From: Rhizaria sp. SCN 62-66
Lineage: Eukaryota > Rhizaria, unplaced
Direction of reading: 5' to 3'
Assembly: GCA_001724265.1 (NCBI GenBank)
Contig: MEDY01000257.1
Coordinates: forward strand, 19,624-83,623
Length of the DNA stretch: 64,000 nucleotides
In this document: positions 1 through 12,849 of the stretch, one piece after another
How positions within the stretch are numbered: the first letter of the stretch is position 1
Layout: each line of letters starts with the position of its first letter
Position numbers and translations under genes: made by a program
The notes under the pieces: generated by a model
Databases searched by the model: none
What the model saw: only the letters and a program-made list of their open reading frames with translations
Told to the model about the DNA's origin: nothing

Positions 1-3000
1 GACGTAGGCGTGGACGTCCACCATGAACGGTGCCTCTCCGACAATCGGAGGCAGCTCGTTCGTCAGTAGCACAGCGTGGTAGTAGTGCGGCCCGGGAATC
101 GCTAGCTCGGCGTCGAACGTGTGCGTGTGGATCAGCGAGGAACCAGCAGGGACTGGGCACAAGTCGTTCGCACAAGATCAAGAATGGAGTAAGTCAGAGA
201 AAATTTTAAAAAAATGAAATTTGAGATATAATTACGAAGTTACATGATATCAACTTACAAATACTAAAACTTAATAAATATAGTGATGGTGATGATATTG
301 CAATGATATTTTTTGATTTAAAACGACTCTAAACCACAGAACGTACTCGGTTGCAGCTCGACGATGGTCTCCTCGAAGCCCAGGTTGTCGGCGCTGAGCC
401 GGAGCGTAACGCCAGTTAGCGGGATCGAAAGCTCGTTCTTGAACATAATCTGGACTTCGACGTGCGTCTCCGCGTCGTCGTCCGTGTGAGCCACAGCGGC
501 GGCTTCTGCGATCCTGACCAGCGCCGCGACCTCCTGCTCACGGTCGACGCCTGGCCGCGCGAACCGGCCGTTGTACTCATCGTCATCATCACTGGCGCTG
601 TCGCCATGGCGGTTACGGCGGGTGTTGACCGCGGCGGCAAGCGTGCTAAAGCTGAGCCGGCCCGTGGAGGCGACGTCGACCACGAGCTCCTCCTCCTCGA
701 TCTCGCTGAACACATTCGCCGTCACCGGCGTCGACACCAGTGTATCGAACACGACGGACTTGAGCAGCTCGCTGTCCTCATCGCTCACCACGCTCGAATC
801 GTCGATGCGCGTGTTGCGGCGGCGCTCGGTCCGCAGCACGGTCTGGTTGGTCGCCAGCGTAAGGCGCGGCAGCACGAAGCCCATGCTATTACTCGCGACC
901 AGCGTGATCTCCTCGCCAGGGCGCGTGGACAGGTCGACGGCCATGACCGAGGCGCGGACGTACTCCTCGACGCTTTCCGCGCCCGTGCCGTCGGGCTTGG
1001 GCAGGTAGTCGGCGGCCTCAAAGCGGAAGGACTCGAAGTGGCCGTTGGTGGGGCGCAGCGAGACGTCGACGCTGTGCGTGCCCACGCGCCCGCGCTCAGC
1101 GCCGGTGTAGTCAGAAAACACAAGGTCAACGTTGAGCGACAAGTCGAGCTCTTCGGGGCACTTGACGTGCTCGCGCTCACGGTTGTTTGTGCTGTCACTG
1201 CGGCTGCCGCTGTCCTCACCGCTGTCGTCGAAGGTGATGAAGTTGCGGGCGCGGTCGCGACTGCGCATGCTGTTGACAAAGTCCTCCGTGCGGTCGGCGC
1301 AAGCAAGGTTGACCCACAGCACGATAGGCTCACCGAGCTTGACGGGCGGGATTGTGATCGAGATTGCGAGGCCGGACTCGTCGAAATCAAACAGCATCGC
1401 GTTGTGCTCGTCGTCGATCCGCTCGGGCGAGTCGTCCACAGCGCCGTTGAACGCACTCGGCTCAATGTAGCTGTTGCTGCTGCGGCCGCTGGCAACGCGC
1501 GCGCTGGCCCTGGCTGCGGCGGCGCGGTCCCCGGCGTCTTCTTCGTCGCCAGAGTACACCGAGAAGCGCGAGAAGCGCATGCCCATCGGCAGCCCCGGGG
1601 TGGGCACGCCCGAGCTAAACACAGGGCCCGCATTCGCAATCGGGCCGCCACGAGCGTGATATGTTGACGTGATGGTGTTGGCGCCGAAGTTCTGCAGCCC
1701 CGGGAGCTTTGTGACGACGATGGTGCCCGTGGGGAAGCGCGCCTCGCGGCCCATGTCGCGGATGATCGTGCACTGCGGCGGCAACTGCGTGAGCTTGCCC
1801 CATGGAATGAATGGGCATGCCACCGCGTAGTTGTGAATGCGGCTGCTAACCTCGGACAGCACAAAACTGGCGTCGAAGCGCGGCTTGGCGCCCGCGAACA
1901 CGGCGCGGATCGACGCGGGGCCCAGCTGGTACTTGTCCTCGCTGAGCTCTTGCGGCGTGCCGTCGACAACGTTCCACTGCGGCCCGTTAAACGAGCCACC
2001 GGCAATGCGGTTATCCATCCAGGCCTCGTTCCACGAGTGGAAGTTCCAGATCATGCCGACTTCGGCCACCATGCGGCGCGAGTTACGGTCCCAGTAACGC
2101 AGGATTTCCTGTTGATATGATTTACAATTCATGCAATTTGAAACAGAGAGAATTAGATTTTAGTTTCGAATTGCGTTACATTCTGTAAATTAACGCCATA
2201 TTTTGTTTTATATCAACTTAACATTGGCACCGTTGATGGAATTTTATATACGTACCTGATTGTAAGTCTCGGGCGCGACCGGCGTCTCGTGCGCAGAGTC
2301 GAAGTTCGATACTTGGCGCATTGGAATGCCCGCGGCGCGGCCAAGTGTGTTAAGCAAAGCACCGAACACCCAGCACTGGCCATACTTGACGCCGTTAAAG
2401 CCTGTAGCGACGTAATGACGCAAGATTTGGTCCGAGCCTTGCCACGCTGACGGGTTCATGCCACCTGTAGCGAGCAAACATCAGCGAGATAAAAAAATGA
2501 AGTGAAGGAACAGTTAGAGGACGTCACACTAGATTCAAGGTGGTTTAACAATATGTTTTAGTACAATTGCTTAACGATGAACGTACCAGGATATGTCCTG
2601 TCCCAGCGACCGACGAGGATGCCGTCGGGATGCGACGGCTGCGGCGTCATGATCGCACTGAAAAATCGGATCACCGCCACGGGGTCCCTGCGCTCGTTAA
2701 TGCCGAGCTTGTTCAAGTGATGCATAACAGCAAGCACGGCCTCGTGCGAGAACTGCGCGTAGTACCAGCGCACGGACTGCACGTTGACGTTGTTGCCGCG
2801 GTATGTGATTCCGTGCTCGTTGTTGATGTACTCAGTCAGCTCGGCCGTGTTGGGGTAAAACACCTGGTCCTGCGGGTGCCACGGGTTGAACAGCACAGCA
2901 ACCTGGCGCGGCAGCCCGATGAGGTTTTGCTGGTCGGACAGGCGGATAGAGACGGAGCAGAGGCCGACAGGCGCGTTAGGGTCTACCTGGGCCTGCACTT

Positions 3001-3841
3001 CGTACTGGTTGCCAGAGATGTGGTTAATGCGCAGCGAGCTGGGGAGGAAAATTGACGCGGGGGCGATGTAAACGGAGAGGGACTGGCCAGCGTCGAGCGG
3101 GGAGTCGAGCGTCACGGCCATGGCCATCTCGCCACCGCGGCGCACGAGCACGTACTACGATCAAGACAGCAAGAACAAGATGTAAACAGAGAAGCACCGA
3201 AGTAAGAGTAGCTGCGATAAAGCTACGTTCAGCAAATACGTTCAGCAAACTTTGACAGTGTGATAATAACACCACCGACTCAAGATGTCGAGAAAACGAA
3301 CCTGTCCGGAGCGGAAGTACTGCGTGTTGTGACGCGTGCGCATCCCTGCCTCGTCCTTCAGTGTGAAAGCGTGAATCTGCCTCGCCGCTGACGCAAAGTC
3401 GGTCATCACAGCAAAGAACAGAAAGATAACCGCGAGGACGAGGGAAGGGATGTTCATGACGCGTGCGCGGGCCGCGGGGGCGCCAGCGGTGACTGCAGCA
3501 AGTGGTGGCAGCAGCACACCATCGGTCGCGGAAGCCATCGAGTGACCATGGGCGGCTACTACGGCCGCGGTGGCAGCAACAGAGAGCGAGAAGTCGGCAA
3601 GCCCGCGCGCGAGGTCCGCGGCGGCGCTGTGCGAGAGAGGGGCGCTGGGCGGCGCGGGTGGCAGCAGAGGGGGCGTGTACACTGCGCCACTTGAAGATAA
3701 AGATGGTGAAGTTGAGGTCGAGTGGCTTTGATCGCCGCGGGTTAGCACAAGTCTGGGTGCTGAGGCGCGTGGTACCAAGTCAGACTCAATAGAAGACCAG
3801 CAGCTGGTCTCGGCGCTGAGAGCGCGACCGCGGGAAAACAT
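1..3841 (-). CDS. Animal-type transglutaminase, probably secreted (3' end beyond the window)
   Basis: Protein-glutamine gamma-glutamyltransferase, which cross-links glutamine to lysine side chains. Five exons are visible: 3841-3302, 3154-2587, 2464-2256, 2108-347 and 152-1 (continuing left); phases agree at every junction. Exons 1-2 encode a transglutaminase N domain with the typical lead-in FRSGQYVLVRRGG. Exon 3 holds the catalytic Cys in YGQCWVF (Cys codon 2375-2373). Exon 4 opens with the His motif (NFHSWNEAW) and the Asp motif (WNVVDGTPQE), so the Cys-His-Asp triad is complete. Exon 4 then carries acidic, serine-rich insertions before the beta-barrel domains, and exon 5 continues a barrel. 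Start: the ORF opens at 3841, but an in-frame ATG at 3457 begins a classic signal peptide (hydrophobic LVLAVIFLFFAVM, then small residues). The first 128 residues are low complexity, so 3457 may be the true start and the product exported. Family assignment is firm; the start is not. Confidence 0.9.
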
Positions 3842-4496
3842 GCGGGCGTAAGCGCAAGGTTCGAAAGGCGGGTCTGGAGGACGGCGCCTAAAGTCGCGTT
3901 GAGATCTGACTCAAGAAGAGTCTGTGGGAATACAAATAAACGTAGGGTTAATATGAGACAATGTGAGAAGTGTGCATCCGGATGAAGAGGTGTGCGTGTG
4001 CATGTTTAAGTGAGATAGATTATTGTTTAAGTCAGTCCGGATGCTAAGTAAGGGTCGTGTGGCGAGCATCACTTTGTGAACGAGTGTAGTGGTCTTAAAC
4101 TCAAATCTACGGCCATTTCAGTGAATGCACAGCCCGATTTTACCTCGAAGTAGCGCATATTAACACTAACAATCCGTTTCACTGGAAACAAGTTGTAAAA
4201 AGTTGCGCCTGAAATCTGGCGTGGTCAAGAGCCGGCTGACCCACAAACATGCCATCTAGCATGCTCACAGTCAAGCCCTCGAGGAGCTCACAGTCACATC
4301 CGGAACTCGCGGTCATCTTCTTTAAGTGCTCAAACATATGGAATCTGTATTGAATTGAGAAAAATCATATTGAATCATTGTGAAATACTCTGGCTCACGA
4401 AATCAAAGTCAACATTGCAGAAAAGCTAAAAATGGCATCAAGAATTCGTTTAACGAGTCAAGACAGCATTCGATTCAAGTGTCGTAATCATGTAGC
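3842..4496. other. Intergenic, no gene seen
   Basis: AT-rich spacer between two genes on the same strand, the only tandem pair in the window. No ORF of note on either strand. It presumably holds the transglutaminase promoter and the 3' UTR of the secreted acidic protein. Confidence 0.5.
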
Positions 4497-5210
4497 TTAA
4501 CCTAGGCGGCGGCGGCGCGGGGGCGCGCTGGTGTCATTCTCCTCCGCTGTCGCCTCCAGCTCCCTCGCGAGGCGCACCAGGTCCACGCCGCGGTTCATCG
4601 CCTCTGCCAGTAGCGGGCGCAGCTGATGCTCGAGCAGGGCCGGGTCGCGGTGAAGCTGGCGTACGCCCATGGAGACTTCAGCGGTGGCGGGGCCAGGGGC
4701 GGTCTGATAGACTGAGAAGTGACTTGAAGAGCCGTCATCAAACGCGCCGTCGTCATCGTCGTCATCGTCATTGTAGTCAGCGGGATCACTGCCAAAGACA
4801 CTGTATGCGTCGATGTCCGCGTTGTACGCATTAGTGCTGTCGAGATCAAAGACGCCGAACGTGCTGTGGGCTGGCGAATGGCTGTAGTGGTTGATGTCGC
4901 TCGAAATCGCGGCATCGTAGTCCTCGTCAAGATGCCCAACTCCGTTGCTGTCGGCCCAAAACATGTTGTCAGAGACGGGAGGCTGCTCAGCAAAGCCGCC
5001 GTGGAAGCCCCCGAGGTGTTGTGCGGTCTCGAAGGTCTTGAGCTTGAGCGGAGGCGCCCACGCCGAGTCGCCCTCAACGATGGGCTCGACCATGGGCTCG
5101 ACGGGGCCAAACGGGTCGTCGTAAATGGGGGTCTCATCGTAATATGCCGCAGTGAACGTGAACGCAACTAGAAGCAAGGTGGAGAACAGGACGATGTGGA
5201 GGAGCCGCAT
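4497..5210 (-). CDS. Small secreted or membrane-lumenal acidic protein, unknown function
   Basis: Single-exon gene of 237 residues ending TAA. I chose the ATG at 5210 because it opens directly on a signal peptide (MRLLHIVLFSTLLLVAFTF, then an AAYY cleavage-type site). An upstream in-frame ATG at 5255 adds 15 residues with no signal character. The mature part is acidic and low complexity: Asp/Glu/Pro-rich near the N terminus, a central stretch with many Tyr, Asn and His, then a run of seven Asp (near 4749-4775). The last 60 residues look more ordered, with a charged helix (LARELEATAEEND) and a basic tail (PPRRRRLG). I recognise no domain. The acidic run might bind calcium or cationic surfaces, but that is inference only. 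Confidence 0.65.
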   Translation of the reverse strand: MRLLHIVLFSTLLLVAFTFTAAYYDETPIYDDPFGPVEPMVEPIVEGDSAWAPPLKLKTFETAQHLGGFHGGFAEQPPVSDNMFWADSNGVGHLDEDYDAAISSDINHYSHSPAHSTFGVFDLDSTNAYNADIDAYSVFGSDPADYNDDDDDDDGAFDDGSSSHFSVYQTAPGPATAEVSMGVRQLHRDPALLEHQLRPLLAEAMNRGVDLVRLARELEATAEENDTSAPPRRRRLG

Positions 5211-5876
5211 CGATTGCTGGGTTGGGTCAGGAGAGGACAAGAACAGATCAGACACAGATTGAAGAGGTATATCTCATTGTGAGCCATAGCGCACTTAAAC
5301 ATAAATAGACAACACATTGATAAAAACAAGCAAAGCCGGATCTCGCAATTATATATGAAGGAACGGCTGGGCACTGTTTTGGCGTTGTGGCCATGGCTTT
5401 GACGATGACTTGTGGTCAACGGCAGTGGACCGTGGTCGCAGACAAGCCCACAGTCATCTCGGACTCAGTGGCACACGTCCAGGCTCAATCCGAGAGGAAT
5501 GTGCAACATCTATAAATGTTGATATGTTATGCTGTATCTGCGTTATGCGTGTATCATCAGGAGATCCTTAATATCTGCGACACGCTGCTTGTGTGTGACT
5601 CGGGAAGGTTTAGGCGTAGGCTCCTCCGAGCTTGGACTTCGCGGGTTGCCGTTGTCCGTTGACTCCAAATTGGGTCTCGCCTGACTCCATTTCATCGTGT
5701 ATACAAGTGCAATACGAATATGACAAACTATTTACACTGTAATCATACTTGTTCAAACAAAAATTGCTCAAACTTCCTTATCGCCTTTCTATTTTTGTAT
5801 TCCGTCCAGCCCCTACTCGCACACCCAGTCACCGCGCGGCCCGCCCGTTTGTTGTTCCTCCCGAGACACATAGAAC
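5211..5876. promoter_or_regulatory. Divergent intergenic region (secreted protein / Nup155)
   Basis: Start codons of the two flanking genes face outward from this 666 bp spacer, so it must contain both promoters. The last 80 bases before the Nup155 start are C-rich and T-poor in purines, resembling the leaders before other plus-strand starts here. No specific element recognised. Confidence 0.4.
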
Positions 5877-8800
5877 ATGGCCACGCGCGCCGGGTTTGCC
5901 GCAGGCGCCCCACTGCGCTCCCACGGCCTTGGCCGCTCGGGTTTTGAGCAACCTAAGCCCGCTGCAGTGGTCAAGGACACGTCCGCGAGCGTCGTCTCCA
6001 TCCCCCTACCTGGCACTGAATCGCTCACCATCGACGTCGCGACTACCCTGCTCAATCGTGTGTCTGCTGATGATGAGATCTCTACACTGAGCAAGTCCGC
6101 GCGCTCTTTGGCCGCCACTTCCCCGCTCGCGCGCCTCAACTCGCGCAATCCGGGCTCGATCCACACCGCCGCGAGCATGCAGTCACTGCTCTTCCACCCC
6201 AAGCCCGTGATCCCGTTCCCCAAGGCCATCGTCGACGACATCAAGGCAACGCCTTCGACCACGGGCGCCGTCGTTGCCGGCCTTCTTCCGGAGATTAACC
6301 GCGCGTACATCGCGGTTGAGTCGCGGCTGTATCTATGGGACTACACTCGCGGCGGGTCCGTGTACCTCTTCCACCCCACACAGGCTTACGCCGGCGGCGC
6401 CGCTGCCTCCGCCGCCGCTGCTGACCCCGTCCTGGCTGTCGCGCTTGTCACCCCGCGCCCGGGTGTGTTCATCGACAGCATCCGCACGTGCCTCGCCGTC
6501 GCGTACAAGTCCTACGTGACCCTGCTTGCCGTGCACTTCGACTCGCCCCCCACAGTCATCCCCTCCGCCAGCGGCAATGCTGCCACCGTCTCGGTTGCGC
6601 TTGCCGCGCCGTCGACGCTGGGCGAGCTGGACCTCATCGACACCGGGCTCAGCGTCCCTACGGGCGGCGTGCGCGTCACCTCGCTGCAGGGCACTGACTG
6701 CGGCCGCGTCTTCTACGGCGGCGACGACGGCTGCCTCTACGAGTTCCTCTACGACACGAACACGCTCCCCACCGTTCCTGGCGCCGGCGCGGGCTCCTCC
6801 GCCGCCGCGCAGGGCGTGTCCTCAGTTGCTGAGTCGCTGTCTGCGTTTGCGGGCGCGTTCCTCTGCGGCCGCCAACGCTGCCGCAAGACGAACCACACCA
6901 AGGGCAGCGGCAGCTCGGCCGTGCCCGCCGCGCGCGACACGGGGCTGCTCGCGCGCATCCCGGCGCTCTTCTCCACCGCCGCGACGCCCACGTCGGTGCT
7001 CGCGATGTGCTACGACAACTCGCGCCGCACGCAGCTGCTTACGGTGCTGCTGTCTAACAGCGTGCTGCAACTGTGGTATCTGACACCCGACGGCACGCCC
7101 AAGCTCGCCTGCGAGCTCGCCGCCAAGGATTACTTCACACAGGTCGCCGCGCGCCTCGGCGGCATCTCCGCGTTCTCGGCCGCCGCCAGTATTCGCAACG
7201 GCGCCGCGACGGGCCGCGGCAGCAGCAGCGGTATCGAGCACGAGTACGAGATTGTCTCGGTCGCCGTCGTGCCCATGGAGGCCAACCCCGACGTGCACGT
7301 CGCCGCGACGACCTCGGGCGGCCACCGCGTGTTCCTCGCCTTCACCACCGTGCCTGGCACAACCGTGTTCGCGCAGGAGAAGCGCGCGCTCACTGTCATC
7401 TACGTGCGGCCCGCAGCGGTCATGCCCTCGCCCGCGCTGCCCGCGCTCGAGAACGCCGGCGCCGACGCCGCAGTCGCGGTCGCCGGCGGCCTTGCGCCAC
7501 GCGTTGTGTACACGGCGCTGACAACCCCCGGCGGCGAGGCCTTCATGGCCATGGCGGGCTTCACGTTCCCACCCGTCGCGCCCGCCAGCGCCACCAGCGA
7601 CGACGCCGTGTCGGCCTTCGCCACGGCGTCGGCCGCGCGCGTGGTGCGCCCGCCCGCAATCGACCTGGTGCGGCGCACGCCCGGCGCGGCGATGCCCGCG
7701 ACCACGACGCTCATGCTTCTGTCGCCCGACCTGCCCACCGACGCGCGCGGGCTTGTCACCGTCACGGCCGCCGCGGACACCTCCGCCGCCGCTGCGGCCG
7801 CCGCCAACGGGGGCGCCAGCAGCGGTTCGGCGGCCGCGGCTGCGACCGCGGTTGCCAACGCGTCTGCCTCGGCGGTCGAGCTGCGTGAGACGGCGGAGTA
7901 CGTGCACCTGGGCCCCCGCGTCTACGCCATCGCGGAGTTGCCTGCGTCGTACTACCTGTCCTCGCCCGGCCGCTTCCTGTTTAGCTCTACGCAGTCGATC
8001 CCGCTGGCCGGGCTGCACGAGCTGGCCGTGCAGCACGCCGTGCCGCCAAAGCAGTTTGTCGCGCTCACGGGCCGTGGCGTGCTCTTCTTCGTCAAGGACC
8101 GGCCCGTGGACGTTGTCGCCGCCGCGCTCGCGCGGGCTATGGCGCGCTCCCAGCCCGCGCACACGCACCCGGCCGACGCGGGCCTGCACAGCAGCACCGC
8201 GCTTACCATCGCCGGCGCCGAGGCCGCGGCCGTCGCCGCGCCGTCGCCCGCGTCGCCCACCGCCATCGCGGCCGCGCTGACGGGGCTACTGGCACAGTAC
8301 GACGGCTCCGAGGTCGGCGCTATGCTGCTCACCGTCGCCTGCCAGCCGCGCCGAGTGGCCGTTGCCGCCGGCGCCGCCGCTGCGACCGGGCTGCTCTCGG
8401 GCCCCACGCTCGACTCCGCCGTCACGAGCGCCGCTGCCGACGGCGGCGTCGGTGCAATCAACCCCGTCGCCGACGCGCTCATCCGCATCCCCGCCTCGGC
8501 GGACGCTGCGGCGCTGGAGCGCACTGCGGCGATTGCGTTCATCAATCTTAACACCGTTGCTGTCACTGCGGGCACGCCTAATGTGACGCGCATGACGCCC
8601 CGCACGATGGCGCTTGTTCGTCAGGTACGTGAAAACACATTTTACTTGACATGCATCTTGATCGTAAACGTTTTTCCGCTCTTCTTCTCATCATTAAATA
8701 CTTGAATTATGTGTTTCTTCTTTCGCTCTAGGTTTCTCGCCTCCTGCGCCCTGTGTGGAACTGGGAGCTTGTTGTCCAGCTCACCACTGGCAACAACTCC

Positions 8801-11800
8801 GCTGCGAACCCGGCCACCAACCTCAGCACTCAGGCTCTCGCAGCTGGCGCCTTCTCTGCCCCGTCCTCGGCCTCCGCATCTGCCTCCTCATCGGCTGCGG
8901 GCGAGGACGAGGACGTGATGTTCCGTCTCCGCTACCGTGGCGCGCACCTGGAGGCCATCCGCGCGCCCCTGGTCACGCTGGCCAAGTTCATCGACCTCAA
9001 CTGGTCCCGCGTCGCCTCGCTCGACATCGCGTCTATGGCGCCCTACATGGCGGCCCAGCTGCCCGCCGGCGTCGACGTCGCGGCCGTCGTTGCCGCGCTC
9101 GTCAACGGCGCCGACGCCGACGCTGCGGGCGCTGGCGCCTCCGCGGGCGAGCAGCAACGCGGCGCGTTCGGCGGCGCGCAGCAGGGCCAGGGGCCGCAGG
9201 GCCAGCAAGGTTCCGTCGAGGACTCGATGAGCGCCTTCTTCGGCACCAGCACTGACGGCACTGGCGCGAATGCGGTTACTGGCGCCGCCGCTGCCGGTGC
9301 CGCTGCTGCTGCTGCCCGTGGCGACTTGTACTCGTACGGCGCCGCGAGCTCCAACACTGCGTACAACATCACGCAGCAGATGCAGCGCCAGCAGCACCAG
9401 AATGCGCTCGCGCTGCTCGTCGAGCTGTGCCGCACTCAGGCCGCGCGCGAGCTCGCGCTGCTGGTCCAGCTCCGCTCCACGCTGCGGCTCGCCATCCAGG
9501 CGCTCACGGTTACTATCGCCTTCGCCAAGGTCGCCGTTGGGCTCGCCACGGCCAACCCCGCGTTCGTGTCGGCCGCGCTCAGCCGCTCTACGCGCTTCGC
9601 GCGCGCCGCCAACGTGTCTTCCGCGTCGCTGGCGTGGGACTACGCGTTCGACCGCCTGCCGGACCGGCTCTGCAAGCAACTCACGTCGCTGCGGTTCAAG
9701 GATCTCGTCACTGCGACGCACGGCCGCGCAGCGCTGCGCCAGCTGGCGTGGCGCGTCGCGTCGATGGTGCAGGTCGACAGCGTCACCACGGGGCTCTCGC
9801 TCACGCCCTTCCTCGACGCTGGGCTCGCCAGTGCTGCGGGTGGCAACATCAACGATGTCGAGTTCGAGGACATGCTGGCACGCGAATGCCCCGCCTTCTT
9901 CCCCGCCGTCGACCACTGGATGGTCAAGGCGCAGCGCCTCATTGCCATCGCATCGCAACCGCAGCTTCCAGCGCTGTCGCTGCAGACCGCGGCCGTGGCG
10001 TCTGCGACGGCGGCGCTGGGTGCGGCGCACCTGCCGGTCAAGCACGCGCACCGCGGCAGGCTTGTTGACGCCGCTGTTGCGCTGTTCATCAAGATTTGCG
10101 CTACGGAGGAGTGCGACATCCGCGGCATCATCGATATTCTCGTCGGCGGAAGCTTCTATGAGGCCGCTGCCGAGGTGCTGGTCGCGCGCGCTGACATGCT
10201 GAGCCGCCTTTCCGCGTCGCCACAGGGAATGATAATGCGCGAGGGCTGCTGCCGCGTGCCCGGCGAGCTCACCAACGCGCTGGCCACGGTCGAGGCGCAG
10301 CAGCAGTGGCTGCAGCGTGCGCAGCGCGCCGTACAGGTTGCCGTGCAGGGGATCATCGAGGACCTCCTGAGCAGCTCCGTCGCGCCGTCGAGCGCGGGCG
10401 CCGTCGCTGCGTTCGCGGCCGCGGCGGCGAGCGCGACGCGCAGTGGCGCTGCGCCTGCCACTGTCGACGGCCAACTGTCGCAGGAGCAGTGCCAGGTCCA
10501 CTACGAGGCTGCGATGCGCGTGTTGTTGCGGTGCACGATCCGCCTGATCCACGACGCCGTGTACTCGTTCCTGCTCGATGAGGCCAGTGAGGAGAATAAC
10601 TACCACCAGGCGCTGCTTGTCATCAAGCACCCTGCACTCGCCGAGTTCCTCTGGTGCCAGGTACGACTTCATCAAATTACCGCGCTGTTTTAATGATTGT
10701 TAATTTCTCGAAGAATTGGATTATCTAACGTTTTATATCAAAATGTTTGCTCATTTTTGCATTGTGTCCGTTTGTGTTTGCTTTTCTCTTTTAGGGTGAG
10801 CTTGACCTGCTCAAGGACTACTTTGTCGGTCATGGTATGCATGAGAAGGCTGTTGGTCTCTTGATCAAGATGGCTCTCGATGTCCCCAGCGAGACCGCTG
10901 TTGACACGTACCTCAACGAGTGCGACGACTGGGAGGACGGCGCGCTGCGCCACGCGCGCAAGCGCTCGCGCCATGCGAAGAACTCCAGCAACAGTCACCG
11001 TCGCTCTCGCGACAGCGGCGACGACTTCGAGGACGGCAGCGTCAGCGACAGTGACAGCGATACGGTGAGTCTCGACAGCGCGTCCCCGCGCCACTCGTCG
11101 TCTCGCACCGGCTCGGTGGCCTCCCGCACCAAGACCGCGGCCTCGACCAAGGGTGACGTCACTGGCGCCGGCATTTACTACGATGACACCGACGAGGTTG
11201 CATCGATGTACTCCAACCCTCACGACGCCAACAACGCGAGCACCTCCTCCGCACGTCTGTACGCCGCTGCCCGCGCACGTGCGCGTCTGGCGTCGTCGCA
11301 AGCGCGCCAGAAGGCTCACTTGGGTCTCTCAGGTCCCAAGGTCCGGGTGTACACGCTCACTGAGCGTCAATCGCTACTGTCTAAGGCACTCTCATGCGCG
11401 CAGATGACCGTGATGCGTCTGCAGTCCGGTGTCGCCGCCGACGCCGCCGCTGCCGCTGCCACCGCTGTGTCTGGCTCCGCGGGCGCGCTCAAGTCCGAAT
11501 CTCTCGGCGACCTAATTCTGCAGCTGCGCGAGCGGCTGGAGGTGGCCAAGATGCAGTCTGCAATGCTCACGCGCGTCGAGGCCACGCTCATGACCACGCT
11601 CGAACGCTTCGCCGCCGCCGGCGGTCTGTCCGACGACGATGAGGAGATCGAGAACAACGATGAGGACGTCGATGCCGAGAGCGGCGCTGGCAGCCGCTCG
11701 AGTCCCGTCTTCGGCGGCCGCGCACCCGCTCTCGTGGACCGCGCGCGCCGGCTGCAGGGCGAGGCGACTCGTCTCCGCGCCGCGCGCCGCGTGCTGCTGA

Positions 11801-12450
11801 CCCGTCTGCTGTCAATGGACCCCGACCTGTACCGCATTGCCGCTGACTGCGGCATGTGGGACGTCTGCCTCCAGATTTTCTACCACGTCCGCGAGGACCG
11901 CCTGGTGGAACACATTGAGCAGCTGTGGGGCAACGTCGTGCGCGCCGAGATCGCCAAGGCGCAGGAGACCAACAGCGACTGGGAGGAGCCCACGGCCGAG
12001 AAGGTCGTCGCGCTCTTGCGCGAGTTTGCCAACGCGTCCGCGCTGTGCCCCATCCGGTACCTGATCCAGACGCTCGAGCGACTGCGGTTTGACTACGGCC
12101 GCCCCGACCCGCTTGTGCGCGGCTTCATCGTCGAGACAATGCTGGCTGCGAACGTGGGCGTCGACACGCTTTGCTTCACGTACACCGAGCTCCTCGAGGC
12201 ACAGGCGCAAGCGCCGCTGCCGGAGCTTGTGCTGCTGTGCTGGAGTGTGGTCGCGGTGCTGAAGCACGTTGTTGTCGTCATTCGTCAAGAGACGGAGGCT
12301 ATGGCGACGTCCAAGCGCGCGGCGTACTTGCGCGGTGTGGCGGCGTCGCTGCTGCAGATATGCCCCATGGCCAAGCTGCAGACAAGCGCCGGCGCGCGGC
12401 CGGTGCTTGAACAGCTCGCCATGCTCGAGCGCACGCTCGCTGTTATTTAA
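5877..12450 (+). CDS. NUP155: Nuclear pore protein Nup155/Nup170
   Basis: Large inner-ring scaffold nucleoporin linking the pore membrane to the central channel. Three exons: 5877-8624, 8732-10660 and 10795-12450 (TAA), about 2110 residues. Family-specific text is the start of the propeller: PFPKAIVDDIKAT, then GLLPEINRAYIAVESRLYLWDY, matching the Nup155 pattern of 'pro-glu-(I/L)-ser/asn-arg-ala' followed by a W-(N/D)-Y. Exon 1 carries the N-terminal beta-propeller; exons 2 and 3 form the alpha-solenoid, with typical patches such as ASFYEAAAEVLVARAD and PDLYRIAADCGMWDVCLQIFYHV. It is much longer than animal (about 1390) or yeast (about 1500) proteins because of alanine/glycine-rich insertions, notably in propeller loops, near residue 640, around 9270-9340 and a Ser/Asp/Arg segment after 10960. 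Both donors are GTACG type. Reading frame is continuous across both splices. Confidence 0.9.
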
Positions 12451-12849
12451 GATCACACAAAGTCAGATCACAAGCGCTTGACTTGAAGTTTTCGGTAGCA
12501 TTCCCAAAACTCAAAACATGCGAGAAATTGTTGTCACATTTACTTGTGTATTGTATTATTTTCATTCATAGAAGATGGTATAATGGGTATTAAGCTAAGT
12601 AAAACGCGTTGTTGTTTGTTAATTATGCTTTGTGAACAAGGCGTGGCATCATCAGTATGAATAGCTCTGATAGACCTATAAGAGATCGGTACGACGGATC
12701 ATTGAGCGATGTAGAAAATTCTGGTAGAGAGTGAAACCAAAAGGACATAATATTATTAAACTATTAAAAGACGTGTCGCATAAGAGCAGCACGTGTAATA
12801 CAAACCCTTCACAATTGTTTACGATGAAACATTCGAGTGCCATGAGCGA
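12451..12849. other. Convergent intergenic region, no gene seen
   Basis: AT-rich 399 bp between the Nup155 stop and the coiled-coil gene stop. It must hold both 3' UTRs. No clear AATAAA on the plus strand. Confidence 0.45.
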
